A stretch of DNA of 64,000 nt from Chondrus crispus (taxonomy: Eukaryota > Rhodophyta > Florideophyceae > Gigartinales > Gigartinaceae), in NCBI RefSeq assembly GCF_000350225.1, contig NW_005178676.1, positions 7,998 through 71,997 of the forward strand, read 5' to 3'. A program made the translations under genes and the position numbers. The notes below the pieces were generated by a model. That model did no database searches and was not told the DNA's origin. It worked only from the letters and a program-made list of their open reading frames with translations. This document shows, one piece after another, positions 20,133 through 29,194 of this stretch (the first letter of the stretch is position 1; each line of letters begins with the position of its first letter).

Positions 20133-23100
20133 TCGCAAGCGAAGAGCTAGATAATCCATAACTTATTCATTCAATAGATCTACATAAACTTCGGAAAGAA
20201 AAACCACTGTCTTCGACCTCTCATTTTCCCATTTTTTCTGTCTTTCAAGCAAAACCGAAGACTGTTCAGTGACAGTAAGTGGGGTATCAACCAAGAGCTA
20301 AAGCGAAGACACTCACCATCGTGTAGATCAGGGAAGTTGAAGCCGCTCCATAAACTTCCTTGGCATCAAGGATACGGCACAACCAGCTCAGCACCAGAAA
20401 CCCACGTTTCCATGGGCGCGGCGACCATCTAGGTCAAAAGGGTGATGTCCGGGACCAATAGACAAGCGGACCCCTCGGACTGTCAGCCCAAGACGAGGAC
20501 GATTTCCATTTGGAATGTTAGAACATAAACCTAAGATGGACACATTGAAACGTCATGGTATGGACGGCAGCGCGTTCTGAGGGAGTAGTACTGTGGAGGA
20601 GAATAAGCGTCAGAGCACGGGAGGGTGCTCTGTGAGAGACTTATACGTTCGCGTCACGCACAACTTCTGATGATACTCTCTATACGCTGCGAGCTGTCTT
20701 TACCTGTGAGAAACGGCTCTCAAAGCCTTGATTTACCTGTGTCATAGTGTCTCTTCGAGTGTTGTCGCGGCCATCCTTGCCCGCTTCTCACCTTCAGAGG
20801 CAGTGTGCCAACCCCTCTCCGCCACCGCCCCACTTCTGTTTTGTGAATTTCGATGCCTGCATAAGTGTGACCTGCAAAATATAGAGATTTCTTGCTTCGA
20901 ACTTGCCTTCCTCTATATTCCCAAGCGCGGCCCAAGATGTTTAATTGAAAGAAGGGGGAACCTGGTAGTAGTACGCGTGCCGCGCAGCTGTCATAGCGGG
21001 CGCGTTGGAAGGCGCTGTCTCGAACTACAGAGGAAACATTCGGGTGGAGATTCGAGTACCGACTGGCTCGATTCTGGCAAAAAAGTTTGGTGCCGGACTC
21101 CGACGAAGCAGATTAAACCATGTGTTGCCTATTTACAGCAGAACATAGCCCTGCTAGCTTCCCAAATGAAGCGTTTGGTGAGCAAGATCTAGACTGGTGT
21201 TTTAGAGTTTCTCCTGACGTCTGAAGCATGGCTGTTTCAGTGGAGCAGCTACTCACCACCAGAACTACAGAGGCTTGGACATCTTACATTATTCTCGAAA
21301 AGCCGGCTCCTGTCCTCAGCAAAGGGAGGAAAGGCTAAAATTCATCTTGTCTAGGGGATGTCTGCAGGATGCTTGCGGTGTGGTCCGGTAAGAAGATGCG
21401 AACGGTACCAAACAGCCAATGTTTGGCTTAGACGCGCTACGTGGAAAACTGGAAGTAACATCTCGTCTGGATGCGTTGGGAGAGAAAGCTTGACTGCGGG
21501 TACTCATGAAGCTACTCGCCTAACGCAAAACGCGGGGGACTTAGTAGCACAGGTGGTCATGTCTTTCAATACTTTCACAGGGGGGATGAACGAGGAACAT
21601 CAGTGCCTTGCGAGATTCACTGATGTTCCCGCGAACGCCACTCAACGGGACTGAGAAGAGATTGGCTTCACAAATGCGCACTGGGGACCTGTTTAGAGTC
21701 TATCCTCCTCAAAGAGGACCAGCTTTGAGTCTATCCCCCAAGGAAAAAGGATCGGGCTGGTCCCCAAGCACGCAGCCGCTGATAATTTTGCAGAGCCAGA
21801 GAGACAGGTTTACTTTTACAGTCTACGCGGCTGCAATGCTGTCGGCATATTGTGTACAGGCTTTCTCAGGTGAGGTGAGATGGTGGCCCTGATCAGGCGC
21901 TATCCCATGGGAGCAGGGGAGCTTGACAAACAGATCACGAAGTGGAATTCAAGAAAGCATCGCGTCGTCAGCCCATCTTGGGTGGTGAGAGCCGGGGTAG
22001 GAAACAGGTGAAAGGGTTGCGTGCCCGAGCTTTTCTACATATTGCATTCAGGTTACAGATTCCATATTCTCCCGTCCCCTGTGTACTCTTGAAGTAGTAT
22101 TTAGTTCTCCCATCTGCAGGAATTTAAAACATATGGACATCCTTACCCCGGTCTGTTTCACGCCATCCATCCCCTCATCGGCAGGTAAATCTACTTCTAT
22201 GTTCTAGCTTGCGACCGCTAAAGGCTGCTGAACATCTTTCCCTCGATGCGGTGCACTTTCTTGAGCCCACCGTCCGTCAAACGCCAGAGGTGTCCCGCCC
22301 TGCTGCAGTCCTACTCGTGCTTATCTTCCAGTTCCAGACATGGCCAGACACGATTAAGTCGTTTCTGGTCATTGCAATCCTTTCGGCAGCCAACTATAGC
22401 ACACGGGACTTTCTCCATTCTAAGCATTTGGTGAATACATCCCGTCAGGTCCACTACAAGTGCTGTTCCGCACGAAGTGTGTCCTTACCCCTCGGTTTGC
22501 AAATGAGACGAACTGCGTGGCGGCCTAGATATGCGGAATGTCTTCAATAGCGTGCATCAAACTGCACCTCACAAGAACGCCTCGGTGCGGTCTCATTGGA
22601 CATCGCGGACATTTCCCACGCAGCACAACTAAACATTTGTGGATTGTGGTGCGATGGTAACTGTTTACAAGCAGGCGGCACGCAACGAGACTACATTATG
22701 TTACGAGCTTGAGTGGTTCAGAAAACGCTTTTGCATAATGGGTATTTTACTGTACCTGTCCTCCTCTATTTCCCTGAAAGGTTTGAGCAAGCGAGATATG
22801 TGCTGTGCGGCAAACGATGCTACCGAGAGCATGTGCAGTTCAACGGGATTGTTCTGTGAGTGAACCGTTATACGTACAGTATATAATTGGCTGCAACCGA
22901 AACTGGTGCCAGTATCATAACAGGAGAAATACAGCAATTCAGATTGTTGCTTTTGAGAAACAGGCTGGAGGGGCGACCATGCCTTTCGCCTTGGTCTGTC
23001 AAACCTTCCTCCCGTGTGCAACTGTCGCTTGCTTTCTCCCAGGGGGAGACCTTCAAGCAAGTTCCCAGTGGTCTTTAGGCTCTTGCATGCTCGCGTAGCC

Positions 23101-23273
23101 CTTGGCACCACGGCTTGACGCTGCCTCTCTGTCAAAGCGATTGCAAAAGACTGCGGGGAATGCAAGCCCATGCAGAGTTGGCGATGTTCCGCTCGCATAC
23201 AAAGCGCCCAGCTTTGCCCACTTCCAGCACCAAGTCCTCATATTCCGCTATTGCCCGCCACACAGACGACGCT
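20133..23273. other. Gene-poor spacer, 3.1 kb
   Basis: Frames here (for example 20728-21192 and 22701-23198) have no family motifs and random-looking composition. TACTGTA at 22748, TACAGTA at 22875 and ATTGGCTG at 22886 occur near the right end; the last may belong to the promoter of the GUCD1-like gene. Confidence 0.45.
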
Positions 23274-24114
23274 ATGAAGGATTTTATTCATACGCACCAA
23301 GGGACGGTGCCGCATGTGCCTCAGTCGTACTCATGGGACTGCGGATTAGCATGCGTTGAAATGGCCCTCCGCGCGCGTGGTGCCAAACAGGTAAGCGTAT
23401 TTTTTATGAGTAGAAGCCGTATCGCGACTTCTTGAATCTCTGGAAGCGCCGCCATATGCAGTTTGATGGAGAGAGAGTTAACCGTTGGAACATTTGTATT
23501 ATGTTTCGTAGAGTTCATTTTCAGATTTGCGCAAATCATGTGTCACCGACAGTATTTGGAGTATTGACCTCGCCTATTTGCTTCGTCGCTATTCCTTAGA
23601 AGCAACGTACTTTACCATCATCAAAGGGGTACGTCCAGAATATCGAAAGCAAGAGTTCTATCGAAAGCAGTTGCCACAGGACACAAAGCGCGTCAACCAG
23701 CTGTTTCAAACCGCCAACTGCGATGGTGTGCATGTGGTGCAAAAGACCGTCTCGATAGAAGAGATTCGAGACGCTGTTCTTGAAGGAAATCGTTTGATTC
23801 TTGTGCTACTAGACAAGGGACTCATGAGATGTTCGATTTGTGATCGCTCAGCAGCGCCCACCAAGACGCTCTCCTCTTTGACGAACTCGCTTGGATTTCT
23901 TGGTCACTACGTTTTGTTGTATGCGTACAATCCAGTGACTGACTCGTTTCTCATGAAAGACCCGGCAACGGATCGGCAGACTTGCGTCATTTCAGGAGAG
24001 AATCTTGACGAGGCTAGATTGGCGTTTGGGACCGATCAGGACATCATTTTTATCAGTGATCTAGAGGGAGAAACGGCTTCTTATGCGTCGTCTATGCAGG
24101 TCACCAGGGGATGA
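23274..24114 (+). CDS. GUCD1-family (guanylyl cyclase domain-containing 1-like) protein, two exons
   Basis: Exon 1 (23274-23390) encodes MKDFIHTHQG then VPHVPQSYSWDCGLACVEM, the Cys-containing start of the PF09778 fold. Exon 2 (23512-24114) continues with SIWSIDLAYLLRRYS, QEFYRKQLPQDTKRVNQLF, a long GNRLILVLLDKG strand, FLGHYVLLYAYN and MKDPATDRQTC, ending in a FGTDQDIIFI strand. The spliced protein is ~239 residues, the usual size. The family is annotated as guanylyl cyclase from plant work but has a C39-peptidase-like fold with Cys and His (here WDCG and GHY), so enzymatic activity is uncertain. The frame extends upstream to further ATGs at 23160 and 23184, which would add a basic, Ser/Thr-rich leader and cannot be excluded. 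Splicing restores a perfect match to the family across the junction. Confidence 0.85.
23391..23511 (+). other. Spliceosomal intron in the GUCD1-like gene
   Basis: The intron of 121 bases has donor CAG|GTAAGC and acceptor TTTCGTAG|AG, phase 0. Removing it joins ALRARGAKQ to SSFSDLRK in frame, as the family requires. The alternative acceptor 13 bases later breaks the frame. Confidence 0.85.
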
Positions 24115-25108
24115 AGCATGTTGTGTTGCGAGTCTGAAGCACATTTCATACATTCCAAAAATGACATTTTAGTATGTGTGGCCAACCACACAATCCCTCA
24201 TGAAAGGGATCCAAACGTGATGCTTCGTGGCGTCAACATGCATGAAAGGCGTTGTGCATAACTTTGAGAAAGCTGTCGTCCTCAATGCGGATTTCACTTC
24301 GACTATGAGTATGGTCTCGACTATGAGTATGGTCTCCAGGACGGCCAACATCGTGGGGAAGAGAGGCCCGTGCTCTCGTCAGCATTGATGTCCACATTCA
24401 CTTCAAAGAAGTCTATACAGTGTCGAAGCGAGCAGAGTCATGGTTCATATCAGAAGGGTACACTACCGTACGGTACACATCATGCTTTTATCTGCATCGG
24501 GGTTTCGGCTGAGATAGATACTGCCTAGTATCTGTTCTACTCTTGTCGACCTCTAGCACTAGAGATGCACATCCATTGATCCTCTTGCTTACACGCTTGT
24601 GCACGTGCGCCCCTACGTACAACATGACACTACTAAGAACAGCTGCTTTCCTTCGCATGTTCGATTCGCGCAGTTTCCTCGCTTAGACTTTCTGGTGAGA
24701 GGGAAGTTCGACTGAATGATACTCACGTTATCAAGTTTGGAATCTAGCGTTACTGCATGCCGTAGTTACCGCAGAGCAAAGGCTCAAAAAAGACACCTCC
24801 ACTTACGCGCACGATGAAGAGAGGTGACCTTCGTTAGAAACAGTACAGAGTACAGAGTGCAGAGAGAACTCGCGAAGCCAATCGGACGAGCCCAACATCG
24901 TGGGAGATGTTGATCAGCGCATCTTCTCAAAGGGAAACGAATGTTTCCCTTTCAGAAGACAAATATTATTTGTCTGGCGTCTTCATTTCTGCGTTTCTAC
25001 TCCCATGGTGTTTCGTTTGCCTCAATCGTTGATACTGTTCCTCTGATATTATTTCAAACCAATCTCACTAACAGACCACATTCAGAGGTGAGAGCTTACT
25101 TCAGGTGA
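24115..25108. other. Intergenic spacer with paired hairpins and a short tandem repeat
   Basis: No gene is supported. An 18-bp unit (CGACTATGAGTATGGTCT) is repeated twice at 24300-24335. Two consecutive hairpins occur at 24922-24959 (17-base arms, one mismatch) and 24957-24975 (AGACAAAT / ATTTGTCT). Confidence 0.5.
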
Positions 25109-25618
25109 TGGCTGTGTGTTGGCTTTGAAAAGAGATGGACTCTGGAGGAGGATGGGCTTGAAGAATTAGACGTAGGATACCTACACCAGCACTTATGCAA
25201 GAGGAGGTACCAGCTGCTTTGGATCGCATGTGTGCTTTTTGTTGCAGTGTCGGTGCTTAGCTCGTCTGGTATGCCGCAGATGGGCCTGGGGCCAACTTTG
25301 TTCACTCCTGTGCAGTTTAATCCGCTGCTCTACGTCATGTGTTTGTTATTGGAGTTGCACTTTTATTTCTTCTCTGTTGCCGCGGTTGCGAAAACTCATA
25401 TTACGTCTGGATACTGCCGCCCAATGCAAGTCCTTGTGCTTGTGCATTACAGACAGCCTCACAATGCGCCACCGCGTTCAAATCCAGGAGGTTCGGCCCT
25501 CCTTCGCACCATTTTGATATTGGTGTTGCTACAGAATACGGATAGCAACAGCTGCGCCTTTCAAAGATGGATGAAGAATAAACCCTACAAAATAGCCCCT
25601 GGTATGGGCGCGCTATGA
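25109..25618 (+). CDS. Possible small membrane-protein exon (uncertain)
   Basis: This 170-codon open frame has a hydrophilic start (RWTLEEDGLEELDVGYLHQ), two or three strongly hydrophobic stretches and a hydrophilic tail. There is no ATG until 25271; the segment upstream reads like protein, so this could be a terminal exon whose first exon is not recognised. Its stop overlaps the tail of the convergent WW/IQ/BAG gene by a few bases. Chance open frame is quite possible. Confidence 0.2.
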   Translation, partial: WLCVGFEKRWTLEEDGLEELDVGYLHQHLCKRRYQLLWIACVLFVAVSVLSSSGMPQMGLGPTLFTPVQFNPLLYVMCLLLELHFYFFSVAAVAKTHITSGYCRPMQVLVLVHYRQPHNAPPRSNPGGSALLRTILILVLLQNTDSNSCAFQRWMKNKPYKIAPGMGAL

Positions 25619-26743
25619 CTTCAAAGTCTTTCTCAACGCAATTACTTCATCTTGCAGTTTCAGAATCCACTTCACACTTTCTTTTCGCTTTCCTCGGAGT
25701 AGCTGGTTTCCAGCACTTTCGACTGCATCAACGACCATCGTTCTTTGCGACAGGAACTCGTCAAGCTCAAGGAGTCGCTGGACTGCATGGCCTCGTTCTT
25801 CTCCATTAAGGCTTCGATTTGGTAGGCCTCTCAGATAGTCAATATCATACTTTCCTTTCGATATCGTATCTGACACTTCGTCGAGCACCTTTGTGATCAG
25901 TCGCCACTTATCGACTAAGTTCCCTCTCCGAACGACACTCGCGCGGAAGGCTCTCTGAATAGACAAAGCCGCCTCATCTGCGCTTAGAGGCTTGGATCTG
26001 TGTACATACCCGTTGGCCGTTCCTCGTGTTTGAGAGTTAGTTCGCTGATGGGCAGAACCGTTCCGTTCATGTGAGAAGGCTTGCCATGACTGTGACTCAG
26101 ATGCATGCGACGACGCTGCTTTGAGTGTTGGATTCGAATCTGATGTGAATGTACCCCTTTCCTTCCGCTCAGGAGCATACGGGAAAGACGAAAGCTTGGA
26201 AGAGCCATTCTTGATCGAGGCATTCTTCTGGTCAGCCGATATTTTTTCTGAAGGACGGTCAAGCCAACGAGAGTTCTTTGTCTTCTTGTTGTAGATGTAT
26301 CGGCGGCCGCCCTCCGCTTGCATGAGGATCTCATCGGCTGTGAGCCCCAACGACTTTGGTGCTTCAAGTTCCCTATATTTGCTGGTGTTGGACGCGTTTG
26401 TCGACCTATCTGTGGAATTGCCTGGAGGAGCGCTTTTCAATGCACTAGACGGAAACGCGGTGAGTTTCGATGTTCCCTGTACCGGTTGCGAGGCCGCGGC
26501 CTGTGTCGTCCGTGGCTTACTCGGGCACAGATGCTCATTCTGCGCGGTGACCCAAACGCGGTTGCTGGTGATTGTATTGACGAGGTAATCGTTCGACGTC
26601 TTCGGGTCGTGATGTCGGGACCACAGCCACTTGACTTCGCCCGTGACCGGGTGCGAAAGGTAGATCAAGCCGTTATTTGCGCGATGCTGCGACCATTGCG
26701 AATATGGCAGATGCTTGGGTTGCTGACGGGGGTGACCGTTCAT
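25613..26743 (-). CDS. WW-like / IQ / BAG-domain protein
   Basis: This 376-residue protein has, near the N-terminus, a WW-type motif with Trp17 and Trp39 around GLIYLSHPVTGEVKW. A second partial copy (DYLVNTITSNRVW) and a third (RRYIYNKKTKNSRW) follow. The middle is Ser/Asn-rich and disordered. At residues 259-273 an IQ motif (ALSIQRAFRASVVRR) precedes a helical C-terminal domain ending in RGKRKESVKWILKLQDEV. That is the pattern of plant BAG5-7-type BAG domains, which bind Hsp70 and, through IQ, calmodulin. WW-like motifs joined to an IQ-BAG module are not a combination I know. The start ATG at 26743 is the first in frame. The partner and location cannot be predicted; a Hsp70 co-chaperone role is inference. 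Confidence 0.65.
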   Translation of the reverse strand: MNGHPRQQPKHLPYSQWSQHRANNGLIYLSHPVTGEVKWLWSRHHDPKTSNDYLVNTITSNRVWVTAQNEHLCPSKPRTTQAAASQPVQGTSKLTAFPSSALKSAPPGNSTDRSTNASNTSKYRELEAPKSLGLTADEILMQAEGGRRYIYNKKTKNSRWLDRPSEKISADQKNASIKNGSSKLSSFPYAPERKERGTFTSDSNPTLKAASSHASESQSWQAFSHERNGSAHQRTNSQTRGTANGYVHRSKPLSADEAALSIQRAFRASVVRRGNLVDKWRLITKVLDEVSDTISKGKYDIDYLRGLPNRSLNGEERGHAVQRLLELDEFLSQRTMVVDAVESAGNQLLRGKRKESVKWILKLQDEVIALRKTLKS

Positions 26744-29194
26744 GGCGAGGATAGATGTCGAAGCTCGGTGCGACTAGAGATCCATTCAGGTTACAGATAG
26801 AAGATGGACAAAGATCTTAATGCAGTGGCAGCAGACACAACGAGGCTGCAGAGGTGCCTAGCGAGGTTAGCGTTGAGTTTCAATCAAAAAGGAGCGATTG
26901 AAGAAGGCAGGACGATGACAGAGGAGAGGATGTTGTTCGAAATGAGTGGTGGCTTCGGGGAGCAGGTCGGCGAGAAAACAGGAAGAATAGGAAGGTATGG
27001 GAACGTGTCGAGACAGGAATGAGGAAGTGAAACGCGAACGCAGACGTGGAATATGTAAGGAAAGTGGGGGGTTGTTTGACACCGCGTCTGACATACGAAG
27101 GGGGAATTACGCAAAAACGCTAGACTTATCATGCGACACCGTACTGTATTTCTCGGTATCCACATCCGGCTGAGGTGCTGCCCGGCGCCAGCGTGAGGGG
27201 CATATTTTCCTGTCTCGAGCGGCTGGGCTGCAATGCTCACGCCCAGAACGTTGGCGGTTGCCCGCCTGCAGTCCCGCAATCAGCCTACGGTCCCAACAGT
27301 GCGTCGCGCGAGACAGTGCACAAGATTCCGTAGATATGCCATGTGTACTATTCTGGGCATCAAGGATCAAGTGGAGTGAAAACTCGCAGACGCTCGAAGA
27401 CGTCGTAGACGCTCGAATTACGCGTGTTTAGTGTACACGTGGACGGGCAGTGACGCTAACACTCCTAGAGCCACAAATTCAAAGGGCTTACGCAACTGAC
27501 GATTGCACTATTGAAAGACTGCGTTTGAGAGAAATATGAATTTGGGAGCGAATTTCACCTTTTTCGTCCTTAACGTTGCCTACAGTGATGACTTCAGGGG
27601 CTTTCTGTCCTGTCCAGCCCAGACCTGTTGAACGCCTCAAGCAATCTCTCATGTCTTTACTCCGTACGCACCGCAGTCACTGTGAACGAACACTGTACAG
27701 TAAACTTTACGTGGTGGAAAGCGGAAACATCGAAAACACTTAGATGAGCACAGAAAAGCAACTGCGTACTTGATCGATGGAAGGTTTCAAAAAAAAAACG
27801 TCAGCCTTTTTTGTGTTGCAATCAGCTGGATACCGTACCGGTACAGTACATCTAATGCACAGCACAGCACAGTAAAGTAGTCTAACTTTGTTTACCATAC
27901 AAACAGCGCTGCAACGAACAGGGAATTGGCTCGACAAGAATGAAGAAAATATTTCTGTTCAAAGGGAAGCCGCGTCCTCGGCTACCACAACTTTGCGGTT
28001 GCAGGAATAGATATTGTACCCTTTGGTGCAGTATCAGCGGTACCGTACACCTGTGCAGTGGAAGAATGTTTCAAAATGTGGTTTACATGTCAAGGGGGGT
28101 CCAGGGGAAGACTGAAAAGTTTGGGGTGCGTTTGATACTGCAGCGGATTCTGGAGCAGCTCTGAAGCGCTGCTAGCACCTCGCCCCAAGGTCCCACGTAG
28201 TGAGGAGTACGTAGTAGAACTAGTGGGTCTATAAGAAGGGCCAAATACGAAAACTGCGGGGCTGAACTGGACCCAATTCATGGACTCCTGTGATTCCCTG
28301 GGACCCCCTTGGGAGGTGGGTGTGGGTGGGTATGTTTTTGAGACATCTAGACTAAATGGAATTACAGAAGACACGTCAGGGGCACCGGTGGTAAACTAGG
28401 TCGTTTTAATGATAAAAAACGGAGGGTGCCGTCAAGAAACGTATGGCGGAAAAGGTGAAGCAAGCAATTACAGCGGGGAAAGGGGGGCCGTACTTACAGC
28501 TGGGGACGTGGCTGAATGGTGTCAGAGCCGCTGGCTGTGCCCGCAGTGGCACCAAAAGCATAAAGTACAAAATAACACCATACACATGAGGGAANNNNNN
28601 NNNNNNNNNNNNNNNNNNNNNNNNNNNNNNNNNNNNNNNNNNNNNNNNNNNNNNNNNNNNNNNNNNNNNNNNNNNNNNNNNNNNNNNNNNNNNNNNNNNN
28701 NNNNNNNNNNNNNNNNNNNNNNNNNNNNNNNNNNNNNNNNNNNNNNNNNNNNNNNNNNNNNNNNNNNNNNNNNNNNNNNNNNNNNNNNNNNNNNNNNNNN
28801 NNNNNNNNNNNNNNNNNNNNNNNNNNNNNNNNNNNNNNNNNNNNNNNNNNNNNNNNNNNNNNNNNNNNNNNNNNNNNNNNNNNNNNNNNNNNNNNNNNNN
28901 NNNNNNNNNNNNNNNNNNNNNNNNNNNCCACAATTTCCCCCGGTTCACCCCGCACCACTCTTACCGGCCCCCCTTGCTCCCCCCCTTGTGTTTTCCCAAT
29001 CCCCCCATCGCTTCCGCACGTCTTCCCCGTCCGCTTCCCCACTACTCTTTCCCCACTTCCGCCCTTCATGAACCCTCCCGCGTTTTTCCTTCACCCCTAG
29101 TCGTTGCACCCCCGCCCTCCCTCGCTCCGCTTAATAGCACTCTTGCCGTTGCGCTTAGTAAGCCCCGTTCCCTGTCATATATCGCCTGCTATTC
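26744..29194. other. Spacer with assembly gap; C/T-rich leader of the next gene
   Basis: This stretch has no supported gene. It carries TACTGTA at 27142 and TACAGTA at 27696 and 27842. A 333-N gap occupies 28595-28927. From 28928 to 29194 the plus strand is strongly C/T-rich, forming the leader of the PP4R1-like gene at 29195. Frames crossing the gap are artefacts. Confidence 0.5.
28595..28927. other. Assembly gap, 333 N
   Basis: A run of 333 N of non-round length suggests an estimated gap size, in the promoter region of paralogue B. Confidence 0.98.

Noticed and set aside
26804-27022. 72-codon plus-strand frame starting with ATG
   Set aside because: Lies in the upstream region of the minus-strand WW/IQ/BAG gene and has no motif; treated as leader sequence.
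28409-29071. Frames spanning the 333-N gap
   Set aside because: They exist only because N positions cannot encode stops.
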